Shown: positions 35,401 to 43,744, counted from the first letter of the stretch. The stretch is 52,926 nucleotides of DNA from Candidatus Omnitrophota bacterium (GCA_016193195.1 JACPSQ010000035.1:2435-55360); one strand, 5' to 3'. Made by a program: numbers and translations. The notes: generated by a model from the sequence alone, not told the origin.

Positions 35401-35514
35401 CCCACCGAGGCGCGGCTCCAGGCCTTCAGGCAGGCGGAGGACGCACGCGACCCCGACGTGGCTGAGGCGGCGGCTGACGCGCGACCGGAAGCTGGGCTGA
35501 CCACGGTTGCATAA
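32473..35514 (+). CDS. Fusion of PseG/SpsG-like hydrolase and surface-carbohydrate biosynthesis domain
   Basis: 1013 residues from GTG 32473; the frame is open from 32413 but inside the previous gene. Residues about 12-355 are PseG-like, with QIGMGHVVRM (His27), VTLGGSDPHG and ICASGHTLFEMLSVGTPVLA. After a linker rich in Ala/Thr, residues about 382-1000 form a second unit with LLCDRLEPLM, YPFENRAWEKMFLIGLREA, TIGYQHTVF, LRPNPGLG and HVVLYASSSVALAALSHGIP. This resembles large O-antigen-locus proteins (Leptospira type) with a GT-B-like C-terminus. The first half probably releases UDP from a precursor for the preceding NeuB. The second may transfer the activated sugar. The domain call for the second half is tentative. 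Confidence 0.72.
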   Translation: MSPLPLEIDPPHVTIHLQGGRQIGMGHVVRMLWLAQSLTARGLAVEMLLRGEPEAAAMIRQAGFPVQAYSAGASAVVTVERYLDQPGPQPSVWVNDCLTVSPSVHAALQRRAIPIVSLDDEGRGLSRLDLVVNAMPAFWQEALPTGAQMYQGPEYMILNPLVKVYHDRPRPIRTRPSQAVVTLGGSDPHGVIFNVLRALATMPSALEWHVFVGPLFAHRRALDRWQKRLAGQVCLRWHDGQSEVIPTFAQADVAICASGHTLFEMLSVGTPVLAIANARHEIVNGRYFASLGACHFLGLHTAVTPGRIGQAVRQLLADPTQRARLSQRGQSYIDGRGAERVTELLERLARRPVSARRVVEAVEQQAHAAAPTGPTAREDGHPGVLLCDRLEPLMRLSRRHGLSQARFIVLSETSEHAAIRGWLRERLGAEELPYVELSRARRQAFQPRYIEFIGRFNRTHRSPFWLAMPFTAKSMLSTGLCRNTFQFLLIVELLQTSDRPLIVITHNRTMADQVVLWARVQPRWVCNAVRGRSVLKRLFKRFTPLAILVAMIRTSVVWVLSRRFRLDGDRWRDATIVVTTFPNSSIQLPVYREAYFGSLPASLTQHGQRVVLFALYAERALSHILALRRVSQGLPVVPQEAYLTWPDLLACGVRALIQWMKRFPYREPVQIDGISVDVLVEREIAESCQSRSLFWHLCIAAAARRLGQRLAPARCLYPFENRAWEKMFLIGLREASPHTETIGYQHTVFTFAHTNLFFGEGEARLTPLPNCILTAGEVTKQRLEEHGRYPDGLLRLGCALYQRQPQSLERRTSRPVQLTNLLVALSNDREEYVRVLQFLREALADLHGYQIRLRPNPGLGVRLLEEALATVRHPAGGRYDVSRTSLPEDLRWAHVVLYASSSVALAALSHGIPVIFVDVGKFLDPDPCLAMHDLKWAVDEPSALHPTLRRIAALPDEMFELQQRRALAYVERYFPAPTEARLQAFRQAEDARDPDVAEAAADARPEAGLTTVA

Positions 35515-35517
35515 CTC

Positions 35518-36267
35518 ATGCAGGACCTGCACGACAGAGCCAAGGTGGAAATCCAGGCCCGCTACGATCGGATGGCCAAGGCCGAACTGACCGGCGCAGG
35601 GTCGTTTGAGCCGGTGGGCCGAGCCAAACACTACTTCCGGGCCCGCAAGCTCCAGGCCGCCCTCGCCTTGGGGTCGTTTCCCGCAGGGGGGCGGCTCCTG
35701 GAGATTGGCTGCTCCGTGGGCCAGTTTTCGTTTCCGCTGGCCAGGTTGGGCTATCAGGTCTGCGGGATGGACTTGTCTTCGAACTCGGTCGAGGTGGCCA
35801 CGCAGCGGGCCCAGGCCCAAGAGCTGACCGGGCTGACGTTCGTGGTCGGCGATGCCGAGCTCCTGAGCCGGTTTCCCACGGACGGATTTGACGGGATCGT
35901 GTCGTTTTCCACCCTGCGCTATGTCAACAATCTCTCGAACGCCCTCGTTGAGGTGTACCGGGTGCTGAAGCCGGGCGCCAGAGCGGTCATCGACTTCCCG
36001 AACCGGTGGTGCCCGTGGTTCTACCTGAAGCCGTGGCTGGGCAGCGAGCCTCACCCGCACGACCACTGGTTCTCGGAGGGCGCCCTGCGGAAGCTGTTCG
36101 CGCAGGCGGGCTTCCGCGACGTGCAGGTGCGGCACCTGCTCTTCACCCCCACGGTGGCGCCCGACCGCGCGCTCCGTGTCTTTCAAGGGATGGACTGGAT
36201 CGGTGAACGGCTCCCCCTCGTCCGGCGGCTGGCGGGCATCATCATGGTGGGCGCGAGGAAGCCATGA
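35518..36267 (+). CDS. Class I SAM-dependent methyltransferase
   Basis: 249 residues. LLEIGCSVGQFSFPLARLG is SAM motif I, GMDLSSNSVEVA the acidic strand-2 residue, and GFDGIVSFSTLRYV with EVYRVLKPGARAVIDFPN are the Methyltransf_11-type later motifs. Small-molecule or sugar methyltransferase, probably capping or decorating the glycan. Starts 3 nt after the preceding fusion gene and overlaps the next by 4 nt. Confidence 0.85.
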   Translation: MQDLHDRAKVEIQARYDRMAKAELTGAGSFEPVGRAKHYFRARKLQAALALGSFPAGGRLLEIGCSVGQFSFPLARLGYQVCGMDLSSNSVEVATQRAQAQELTGLTFVVGDAELLSRFPTDGFDGIVSFSTLRYVNNLSNALVEVYRVLKPGARAVIDFPNRWCPWFYLKPWLGSEPHPHDHWFSEGALRKLFAQAGFRDVQVRHLLFTPTVAPDRALRVFQGMDWIGERLPLVRRLAGIIMVGARKP

Positions 36268-39104
36268 GACCGGTGGACGTGCTCCTGACCTGTGATATCC
36301 ACACCCACATGTCTGGGAGCGAGCCGGTCCGGCGTGACCTGGTGGAGGCCCGCCGGCTCCTGCAGGCCGTGGGGGTGCGGTGCACCTTTTTCTTTCCCGC
36401 GCGGTCGGCGGAGCTGCTGCGGGATCAAGTGGAGGCCCTGCGCGCGGAAGGGCATGAGATCGGCTGCCACGGCTTGACGCATGACCCGTCGGAGAACTAC
36501 GGCCGGCTGCCGCGTCAGGCCCAAGAGACGCTGCTGACGGAGGCCACAAGGCGGTTGACCGGCGTGCTAGGGCAGCCGCCCGTCAGCTTCCGAGCGCCGG
36601 TGTTCAAGCTCTCGCGCGACACTATCCGCGTGCTCGAGGCGCTGGGGTACCGCACCGATTTGTCGGTGACCGCGCAGCGGCTCGGCGTCTTCGGCTCAGA
36701 CCTCTATGACATGAAGCCGTTCTTCGCCCCACGGCGACCGTATCATCCGACCCTCTCCAATCCCTTCAGGAAAGGCGCGGCGCAGATCTGGGAGATTCCG
36801 GTGTCGGCCTGGCTGCTGCCCTTCCTGTCCAACACGGAGCGGTTGTGCGGCCTGCGATTCATGCAATGGTTCTTTCGAGCGCTGTATATCGAGGCGCGGA
36901 CGACGGGCAAGCCCATCGTCTTCATGTTCCATGCGGAGGACTTGAACGCGGCGCGCGGGGCGCAGGAACCGTGGCGCTTATCCTGGCGGGATTTCATCCC
37001 GTCGAGGACCTTCGGGTTCCAGTTCCGCCATGCGCTCTTGGAGCGCGACTGGCGTCGGGTCCAACAAGACCTGGTGGCCCTGCTGCGGTTCATGGCCGGA
37101 TTTCCGGCGGTGCGATTTCTGACGGTGAACGAGTACCTCCCCCTGCTCGAAGACGGACACGCGGTTCCGGAGGCGACCCCGACACCCGCGGCTGTGGCCG
37201 TGGCGGCGGCGTCAGCCGCGGCGCCTGCGGCGCGCCGCGAGGAGCCGCGGAAGGACATCCTCTGCATCTCCTCCATTGATTGGGACTTTATCTGGCAGGG
37301 CCACCAGGAGGTCATGGCGACCTTGGCGGCGCAGGGGAACCGGGTGCTCTTCATCGAGAACACCGGGGTCCGCGCCCCCACCCTGCACGATCTTCCACGC
37401 CTGACACATCGCGTCGTGAACTGGGTGCGCAGCGTCAAGGGATTCCGCCAGGAGCGGGAGCGCCTGTTCATCTACTCGCCCCTGGTCCTCCCGTTTCCCT
37501 ATTCCACCCCAGCCCGGTGGCTCAATCGCAGCCTGATGCTCCGGGCGCTCCAGCGGTGGATGCGCGCCACGGGGTTTCACCGGCCGCTCCTCTGGACGTT
37601 TCTGCCGACCCCGCTCACCATTGATCTGATCCACGAGCTGGATCCTGAGCTGACCGTCTATTACTGTATTGATGACCTCGCCTCAAGCTCCTCAGCCGCC
37701 CGCCGGATCAGCCGGAGCGAAACCCGCCTCTTCAAGATGGCGGACGTGGTGTTCGTGACCTCTGAGAAGCTCCAGCAGCACGCCGCGCGCTTCAACGACC
37801 GTGTCTCCCTGTTCCCCTTCGGCGTGGATTTTGAGGCCTTCGAGCGGGTTCGCGAGGAGGCCGATGAGATCCCGCCAGATCTGCGCGTGCTGCCGCGGCC
37901 TGTCATCGGGTACGTCGGGGGCATCCACCAATGGGTGGATCAAGACCTGCTGGTCGCCGTCGCCAAGGCGATGCCACAGGCCAGCGTGGCGCTCGTCGGG
38001 CCGCTGCAGACCGACGTGTCGAAGCTGGCGAGGCAGCCCAACATCCACCTGCTCCGCGGGCGTCCTCATGCGGAGCTGCCGCGGTACATCAAGGGGTTCG
38101 ATGTCGGGATCATCTCCTACCGGTTGAGCGACTACACGGCCCATGTCTACCCGACCAAGCTCAATGAATACCTCGCCATGGGCATTCCCGTGGTGGCGAC
38201 CGACCTGCCGGAGATCCGTCGCTTCAATGCGGAGCACGGGGGGATTGTCAGCGTTGCACGGGATGCCAAGGAGTTCGTGCACGCAATCCGCCATGTCCTT
38301 GCCTCCAGTTCCCCTGAGCTCATCCGGCGGCGGATCGATGTCGCGCGGCAGAATAGCTGGCAGTCGAGGATCGCCCAGATGTCAGCCCTCATCAACGAGG
38401 CGATGGAGCGGCGGCGCGCCGAACCGGAGGCGTGGGAGCAGAAGCTCCGCCGGGTCTATCGGGCGGCCCGGCGCCGGATCCTGAAGGCGGCCATCGCCGC
38501 CACCCTGGCCTACCTGGTGGTGTTCCAAAGCCCCGTGGTGTGGTGGATGGCGGAGCCGCTGCGATTGGCGGCGCCCGCCAGGCCCGCGGATGCCATCGTC
38601 GTGCTGGGGGGCGGGGTGGGGGAGTCAGGCAAAGCCGGCCAGGGCTATCAGGAGCGCGTCAAGCACGCCGTGGACCTGTACCGGGCGGGGCAGGCACCGA
38701 GCCTCATCTTCTCCTCCGGCTATACCTTCATCTTCCAGGAGACGGAGGTGATGCGGGAGCTTGCGATCGCCGAGGGCGTGCCCGCCTCGGCAATCAGCCT
38801 GGAGACCCGCGCGGCGAACACCTTCGAGCAGGCGCGTGCGGTGTCGCGGATGCTCCAGGGGGAGCCACGCGGGTCGATCCTCCTGGTGAGCTCGCCCTTC
38901 CACATGCGGCGCGCCGTGTGGACCTTTCGCAGGGTCGCCCCCTCGATCGAGGTGATTCCCGCCCCCATTCCTGAGAGCCAGTTTTACGCGCATGCCCGCG
39001 GCGCCAGCCTCCGGCAGATGTGGGGCATCTTCCACGAGTATGTCGGCATCGTCTATTACTGGGTGAAGGGGTGGATCCGGTTGACGCCGGCGGCCGGAGG
39101 ATGA
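36264..39104 (+). CDS. Three-domain fusion: NodB-type deacetylase, GT4 glycosyltransferase, DUF218 (YdcF/ElyC-like)
   Basis: 946 residues in one uninterrupted frame. Residues 1 to about 295 are a polysaccharide deacetylase: Asp11 in LTCDIH, His69 and His73 in CHGLTHD, and the FRAPVF motif near 109-114 form the expected metal site and pocket. An Ala-rich linker (about 299-331) leads to a GT4-like glycosyltransferase (about 332-715; VIGYVGGIHQWVDQDLL, YPTKLNEYLAMGIPVVATD). One membrane helix lies near 740-760. The last part, about 773-930, is a DUF218 domain (DAIVVLGGGVGESG; RAANTFEQARAVSRML; SSPFHMRRAVWTF), a family tied to undecaprenyl-phosphate and envelope sugar metabolism. With one helix after two cytosolic-looking domains, DUF218 would face the periplasm. 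Confidence 0.85.
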   Translation: MRPVDVLLTCDIHTHMSGSEPVRRDLVEARRLLQAVGVRCTFFFPARSAELLRDQVEALRAEGHEIGCHGLTHDPSENYGRLPRQAQETLLTEATRRLTGVLGQPPVSFRAPVFKLSRDTIRVLEALGYRTDLSVTAQRLGVFGSDLYDMKPFFAPRRPYHPTLSNPFRKGAAQIWEIPVSAWLLPFLSNTERLCGLRFMQWFFRALYIEARTTGKPIVFMFHAEDLNAARGAQEPWRLSWRDFIPSRTFGFQFRHALLERDWRRVQQDLVALLRFMAGFPAVRFLTVNEYLPLLEDGHAVPEATPTPAAVAVAAASAAAPAARREEPRKDILCISSIDWDFIWQGHQEVMATLAAQGNRVLFIENTGVRAPTLHDLPRLTHRVVNWVRSVKGFRQERERLFIYSPLVLPFPYSTPARWLNRSLMLRALQRWMRATGFHRPLLWTFLPTPLTIDLIHELDPELTVYYCIDDLASSSSAARRISRSETRLFKMADVVFVTSEKLQQHAARFNDRVSLFPFGVDFEAFERVREEADEIPPDLRVLPRPVIGYVGGIHQWVDQDLLVAVAKAMPQASVALVGPLQTDVSKLARQPNIHLLRGRPHAELPRYIKGFDVGIISYRLSDYTAHVYPTKLNEYLAMGIPVVATDLPEIRRFNAEHGGIVSVARDAKEFVHAIRHVLASSSPELIRRRIDVARQNSWQSRIAQMSALINEAMERRRAEPEAWEQKLRRVYRAARRRILKAAIAATLAYLVVFQSPVVWWMAEPLRLAAPARPADAIVVLGGGVGESGKAGQGYQERVKHAVDLYRAGQAPSLIFSSGYTFIFQETEVMRELAIAEGVPASAISLETRAANTFEQARAVSRMLQGEPRGSILLVSSPFHMRRAVWTFRRVAPSIEVIPAPIPESQFYAHARGASLRQMWGIFHEYVGIVYYWVKGWIRLTPAAGG

Positions 39105-39907
39105 GCGGCGATGGCTGTTCGGCCGACTACTACGCCCGCTACATCGAAGCCGCGCAGTCGCACTGGTGGTTCCGGGGGCGGGCGCGGGTGATCCGGTCGC
39201 TGGGGCGGGGGCTGGCCATGCCGCTCTACCCCGTGGTGGTCGTGGATGTCGGCAGCGGGCCAGGCGGACCGGCGCGCGCGGTGTTTCCGAATCACCATCT
39301 CGTGGCGATGGACCTGAGCCCGCTTCCCCTGCGGGCCTACGCCGCGGCGGAGAGCCGGGTGGTGGCGGACGCCGACTGGTTGCCCTGTCGGGAGGCGAGC
39401 GTGGCGGCGGTCTGCGCCTTCGACGTGCTGGAACACCTGGGCGACGATCGGCGCGCGCTCCTGGAGTGGCGCCGGGCGCTGGTAGGCGGCGGCTATCTCC
39501 TGCTGACCGTGCCTGCCTATCGGTGGTTATGGGGATCGCATGACGTCGCCAATGGCCACCGGCGGCGCTACTCGGCGGCCGCCCTGTTGGGCCTCTTGAC
39601 TGACGCCGGGTTTATCGTGGAGCGGCTGACATATTTCAATATGCTCATGCTGCCCGCAGTGGCTGTCGTGCGCTGGACCGAGCGGTGGTTCCGTTCTCAC
39701 CAGGAGGGAAACAGCCAGCCAGTGCAGCTGGACTGCCAACGGCGGTTCCCAGCGTGGATCGAACGCTGTTGTGAAGGGGCGATGGCGCTCGAGGCCTGGT
39801 GGCTCCGGCGCCGTCGCTTGGGGGCTGGCGTGTCGCTCGGCGTGATCGCGAGAAAAGCCGGGGACGCGTCGCAGACATGCGCGCAGGCACGGAGCGCTCA
39901 CGGATAA
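39101..39907 (+). CDS. Class I SAM-dependent methyltransferase
   Basis: 268 residues from ATG 39101 (ATGA overlap). QSHWWFRGRARVIRSL followed by VVVDVGSGPGGPARAVFP is typical of a methyltransferase group common in polysaccharide clusters. FDVLEHLGDDRRALLEWRRALVGGGYLLLTVPAYRWLWGSHD gives motifs for strands 4 and 5. Residues about 180-230 (YFNMLMLPAVAVVRW) are hydrophobic and may touch the membrane. Some relatives act on lipid-linked sugars, but the substrate here is unknown. Confidence 0.85.
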   Translation: MSGDGCSADYYARYIEAAQSHWWFRGRARVIRSLGRGLAMPLYPVVVVDVGSGPGGPARAVFPNHHLVAMDLSPLPLRAYAAAESRVVADADWLPCREASVAAVCAFDVLEHLGDDRRALLEWRRALVGGGYLLLTVPAYRWLWGSHDVANGHRRRYSAAALLGLLTDAGFIVERLTYFNMLMLPAVAVVRWTERWFRSHQEGNSQPVQLDCQRRFPAWIERCCEGAMALEAWWLRRRRLGAGVSLGVIARKAGDASQTCAQARSAHG

Positions 39908-41143
39908 ATGCGGGAGAACGGGGGAAAGGCAAAACTGATCGAAGGCGTCGCCCCTGTTGATGAGCGTGCGTCAGGCCGGCCGCCGGACGCGCACGGGGCA
40001 AGGGGCGAGGTGACCGTTCCCTTTCACGTGCCGTTTCTTGACGAGGAAGAGACGCGGGCTGTGATCGCGGCGCTGCGAGCGGGAAGTTTGGGAGGGGGGG
40101 GAGCGTACAGCCGGCAAGTTGAAGCGCATCTCCGGGCCGTGCTGAAGAGTCCTGCCGCGTTCTTTGTGACCTCATGCACGCATGCGCTGGAGCTGGCGTT
40201 GATGGCTCTCAGGATCGGGCGAGGCGATGAGGTGATTCTGCCGAGCTTTACATTCCCGAGCACGGCGACCTGTGTCCTGCGCCAGGGAGCGATCCCTGTC
40301 TTTGCCGATGTCGCATCCGACACGTGGATCATGGGCGCCGAGGAGGTGAGCCGGTGCCTGAGTGCGAAGACGCGGGCGACGATTCTCGTCCATTATGCGG
40401 GCCATCCGGCTCCGGCGAAGGAGATTGCCGCCCGCCTCCCTGCGGGCTGCCTGATCATTGAGGACGCCGCGCATGCCTTTGGAGCGATGACTGATCAAGG
40501 ACGACCGGTCGGTATGCTGGGAGACGCAGGGTGTTTTAGTTTCCATGCCACGAAGAACCTCACCTGCGGCGAAGGCGGGGCGCTGGTTCTGAAAGACCCT
40601 GAGATCGCTCAGCGGGCGGAGCGCATCCGGGAGAAGGGCACGAACCGTTCGGAATTCCTCAGGGGAGAGGTCGATCGGTATTCCTGGGTGTCGGAGGGCT
40701 CGAGTTATGTCGCGTCGGATCTTCTGGCCGCCGTCTTAGTGGAGCAACTCAAAAAGAGCCCGCTCATTTACGAACGGCGTCGAGCGATTTGGCATCGGTA
40801 CGCCCAGCGCCTGGCCCCGTTGGCGGCGCGGGGAGGACTCCAGCTGCCGATCCTTCAGCCAGGCGTCCAGTCCAGTTACCATATTTTTGCGATTCTCGTT
40901 GCGCCCGATCGCCGGGATGGGCTCAGACAGCAGCTGCTGAGGCGTGGCGTTGAGACGACATCGCACTATGTCCCTCTGCACACCTCTCCGTATTGGCGGC
41001 ACGCGACCCGGAACGCGCAACGACCGCTTCCTGTGACGGAGCACATCGGCCGATCGCTGTTGCGCTTGCCGATCTACCCCAGTTTGGAGCCGGCGCAGCA
41101 GGATCTGGTCATCGATACGTTGTACGAGCTCTTGTCCGCCTAA
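39908..41143 (+). CDS. WecE-like dTDP-4-keto-6-deoxyhexose transaminase
   Basis: 411 residues, DegT family. The PLP lysine is Lys216 in FHATKNLTCGEGGAL. The segments EKGTNRSEFLRGEVDRYSWV and GSSYVASD are the recognisable WecE/RffA substrate region, suggesting C-4 amination of a dTDP-4-keto-6-deoxy sugar, as in Fuc4N synthesis. The first 35 residues are extra and low-complexity. No RmlA/RmlB gene is present in the window, so its nucleotide sugar must come from elsewhere or from another keto sugar. An uninterrupted run of eight G at 40094-40101 is in frame. Confidence 0.85.
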   Translation: MRENGGKAKLIEGVAPVDERASGRPPDAHGARGEVTVPFHVPFLDEEETRAVIAALRAGSLGGGGAYSRQVEAHLRAVLKSPAAFFVTSCTHALELALMALRIGRGDEVILPSFTFPSTATCVLRQGAIPVFADVASDTWIMGAEEVSRCLSAKTRATILVHYAGHPAPAKEIAARLPAGCLIIEDAAHAFGAMTDQGRPVGMLGDAGCFSFHATKNLTCGEGGALVLKDPEIAQRAERIREKGTNRSEFLRGEVDRYSWVSEGSSYVASDLLAAVLVEQLKKSPLIYERRRAIWHRYAQRLAPLAARGGLQLPILQPGVQSSYHIFAILVAPDRRDGLRQQLLRRGVETTSHYVPLHTSPYWRHATRNAQRPLPVTEHIGRSLLRLPIYPSLEPAQQDLVIDTLYELLSA

Positions 41144-41144
41144 G

Positions 41145-41930
41145 ATGGCCCGGATCGCCGGCGTCAGCGGTGGAGGAGGGGCTGAGAGCCTTGATTTGAG
41201 CTTGGTGCTGGCGTGCTACAACGAAGAGCCGCTGCTCGTTCAGAGCGTGAAGGACATCGTCGCCGTGCTCGAGGCCAGTCGGCTGTCCTATGAAATCATC
41301 TTCGTTGATGATGCGAGCAGGGATCGAACGAGATCGCTAATTGACATGATCCTGAGGGAGTACCAGGGGCGGACAACCATGCGGGCCCTCTTTCATGACC
41401 GGAACATTGGCCGGGGCGGAGCCGTGCAGGATGGTTTCCGAGCCGCGCGGGGTGAGATTATCGGGTATCTGGACGTCGACCTGGAAATCCAGGCCTTGGC
41501 GATCCTCGCCTGCGTGCTCGCGATTCGGCGCGGGTGCGATGTCGCGGTGGCAAAGCGCCTGTACGCCTTTACCTGGCGGTCGGTGGATCGGAATATCCTC
41601 AGCAAGGGGTATGCGTGGCTCGTTCGGAGGGTCCTGGGGATTCGGGAGCTGACCGACACGGAATCGGGCTGCAAATTTTTTCGCCGCGATACGCTCGGGC
41701 CCGTGCTTCAGCAGTGTGAACATATGGGCTGGTTTTGGGATACGGAGATCATGGTGCGCTGCCATGCGGCAGGGCTGCGGATGACGGAAGTGCCGTTGCT
41801 GTATCTGCGTCGTTTTGATAAACCCTCCTCGGTTCGGCCCTGGAAGGACGCGATGGACTATTTCGTCCAGCTCCTTCGATTTCGGACGAAGATGGCGCAG
41901 GCTCACACGAAAGAGCCGGTGTCGTCATGA
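41145..41930 (+). CDS. GT2 family glycosyltransferase, dolichyl/undecaprenyl-phosphate sugar synthase-like
   Basis: 261 residues. LSLVLACYNEEPLLVQSV opens a GT-A fold. IIFVDDASRDRTRSLI and GYLDVDLEIQALAIL (DxD) are the nucleotide and metal sites. TESGCKFFRRDTLGPVL and the C-terminal LRRFDKPSSVRPWKDA fit polyprenyl-phosphate mannose/glucose synthases without a C-terminal membrane domain. It could supply the polyprenyl-phosphate sugar donor for the GT39/GT87-type membrane enzymes in this locus. ATGA overlap with the next gene. Confidence 0.82.
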   Translation: MARIAGVSGGGGAESLDLSLVLACYNEEPLLVQSVKDIVAVLEASRLSYEIIFVDDASRDRTRSLIDMILREYQGRTTMRALFHDRNIGRGGAVQDGFRAARGEIIGYLDVDLEIQALAILACVLAIRRGCDVAVAKRLYAFTWRSVDRNILSKGYAWLVRRVLGIRELTDTESGCKFFRRDTLGPVLQQCEHMGWFWDTEIMVRCHAAGLRMTEVPLLYLRRFDKPSSVRPWKDAMDYFVQLLRFRTKMAQAHTKEPVSS

Positions 41931-42487
41931 GAGCGATCCGTGAAATTGGTTGGCGCCGGACGCTGAAATTTGCGCTGTTCACGTGCGCGCATGCGGTCTA
42001 TGAGGCCGCCCTGTTTCCCCCATTGCGAGCGGCGATGCTGACGCTCTTCGGCGCACACGTCGGCCGGGGTGCCGTCGTGCAGCGCGTCCGGTTCTGCAAT
42101 ATGGATCGGACGGGCTTCCGGGGGCTGTGCATCGGTGATTCCTGTTTCCTGGGTGATGAATGCCTGATTGATTTGGCGGACGAGGTGACGATGGAAGCGC
42201 AGACGACGCTCGCGGAGCGCGTCACGATCCTGACGCATACGAATGTCGGGTATCGCGATCACCCGTTGCGGGCGTTCATCCCCTCGATGACGGCTCCTGT
42301 GGTGCTGCGACGAGGAGCGTTCGTCGGGGCGAATGTCACGGTGCTGCCTGGCGTGGAGATCGGGGAGTGCGCGGTGGTGGCGGCGGGCGCCGTTGTGCGC
42401 GAGTCTGTGCCGCCGTGGACTGTGGTGGGCGGCGTGCCGGCGCACGTCCTCAAGCGCCTGCGCGACACCTCGGCGGCCTCGGCATGA
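41927..42487 (+). CDS. Left-handed beta-helix (hexapeptide) acyltransferase
   Basis: 186 residues. A hydrophobic N-terminal region is followed by imperfect hexapeptide repeats (FCNMDRTGFRGLCIGDSCFLGDECLIDLAD). The terminal motif GAFVGANVTVLPGVEIGECAVVAAGAVVRESVPPWTVVGGVPA is the conserved C-terminal coil of WbbJ/maltose O-acetyltransferase-type enzymes. It would O-acetylate a sugar of the glycan using acetyl-CoA. Overlaps both neighbours by 4 nt. Confidence 0.85.
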   Translation: MRAIREIGWRRTLKFALFTCAHAVYEAALFPPLRAAMLTLFGAHVGRGAVVQRVRFCNMDRTGFRGLCIGDSCFLGDECLIDLADEVTMEAQTTLAERVTILTHTNVGYRDHPLRAFIPSMTAPVVLRRGAFVGANVTVLPGVEIGECAVVAAGAVVRESVPPWTVVGGVPAHVLKRLRDTSAASA

Positions 42488-43743
42488 CGCCGGCGCTGTC
42501 ATCCCGCGAACGCCGGGCGCTGATCGGCGTGGTGCTGTTGAGCGTGATCGTGCGCGTGGCGGTTCGGCTGGCCTGCCACGGGCAGGCGGTAGAGACGTTC
42601 GAGCATGAGGACATCGCGCAGCACCTGCTGGAAGGCCGGGGGTTTGGGCTGGAGAGCTACGGGGGTGCGTGGTACCGCACGTTCGGCAGCCCGCCCTTTG
42701 CCTACCTATGCGCGGCGGTGTATGCCCTGACCGGGCATTCGCACGCAGCGATGCTGGGCGTGCAGTGGCTGTTCTCGGCGGTGACGGTGGCGGCCTGTTA
42801 TCTCCTCGGCCGCCGGCTGTTCTCCGCGCGCGCGGGACTGGCGGCGGCTCTGCTGACGGCGTGCCACCCCGGGTTCGTGTTCTATGACACGCAGAAGATC
42901 AATGCCCTGAGCCTGGATGCGATGCTGGCGGTACTGGGGATCGCCAGCGTGTTCGCGCTGAAGGTGGGGCGCTCGCTGAAGACGGCGGTGGCCACCGGCG
43001 TGGTGCACGGGCTGGCGCTCTTTGAGCGGAGCACGCAAGTGGCGTTGGCGCCGCTGGCGGCGCTGTCTCTGTGGCAGTCGCGGCGCGCCGGCGGGTTCGT
43101 CCGCCGCGCGGCGGTGTACGGGATCGCGATCCTGGCCGTGATGGGCCCGTGGATCGTGCGGAACCTTCTGCTCTATCACCGGCCCGTGCTCGTCACCACG
43201 ACGAGCGCGGACGTCTTCTGGCGGGGCAACAACCCACTTGCCAGCGGCGGCGCGTACGCGAACGGGCGGCCCGGCGTCTCCGTGTTTGAGGCCAGCCCGC
43301 CCGAGTTTCAGCGCCAGATGGTGGGGAAGGGCGAGCTCGCCCAAAGCGACATCTTCCGGCGGGAAGGGATGGCGTACGTGCGGAGCCATCCGAGGGAAGC
43401 GCTGAAACTCTACGCGCTTAAGCTAAAGATTTTTTGGTGGTTCGCTCCAGCCACCGGGTTCCTGTATCCGCCCGCGTACCTGACGGTCTACAAAGTCTAT
43501 TACGGGTTCCTGCTTGGGCTGGCGGCCTTGGGGCTGTGGGCCGCCGTCCAGGCCTCGACGGCGCAGCAGCGGCAGGAGCAGGCCATGCTGGCCGGGTTTC
43601 TCCTGTCCGTGTCCCTCGTGCAGGCGGCATTTTACGTGGAGATTCGGCATCGGTGGGGCGTCGAGCCGCTGCTCTTGCTGTGGTCGGCGGCCGGCGGCGT
43701 CGCGCTTTGCGAAGCGGCCGGGCGCCGCCTGCGTACGAGCTGA
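42484..43743 (+). CDS. GT39-like (PMT/ArnT family) membrane glycosyltransferase
   Basis: 419 residues from ATG 42484. The first loop after helix 1 contains HEDIAQHLLEGRGFG, the DxE-like acidic pocket of GT39/GT83 enzymes. SPPFAYLCAAVYALTGHSHAAM and LGRRLFSARAGLAAALLTACHPGFVFYDTQKINALSLDAM follow in the family order. About ten helices. Uses a polyprenyl-phosphate sugar and transfers it outside the inner membrane. The upstream extension (from 42367) overlaps the acyltransferase and is rejected. Confidence 0.78.
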   Translation: MTPALSSRERRALIGVVLLSVIVRVAVRLACHGQAVETFEHEDIAQHLLEGRGFGLESYGGAWYRTFGSPPFAYLCAAVYALTGHSHAAMLGVQWLFSAVTVAACYLLGRRLFSARAGLAAALLTACHPGFVFYDTQKINALSLDAMLAVLGIASVFALKVGRSLKTAVATGVVHGLALFERSTQVALAPLAALSLWQSRRAGGFVRRAAVYGIAILAVMGPWIVRNLLLYHRPVLVTTTSADVFWRGNNPLASGGAYANGRPGVSVFEASPPEFQRQMVGKGELAQSDIFRREGMAYVRSHPREALKLYALKLKIFWWFAPATGFLYPPAYLTVYKVYYGFLLGLAALGLWAAVQASTAQQRQEQAMLAGFLLSVSLVQAAFYVEIRHRWGVEPLLLLWSAAGGVALCEAAGRRLRTS

Positions 43744-43744
43744 C

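Noticed and set aside
40094..40101. Run of eight G as a phase-variation or frameshift site
   Set aside because: The aminotransferase frame is intact across it and the encoded glycines fit the family. A single run in a GC-rich gene is weak evidence.
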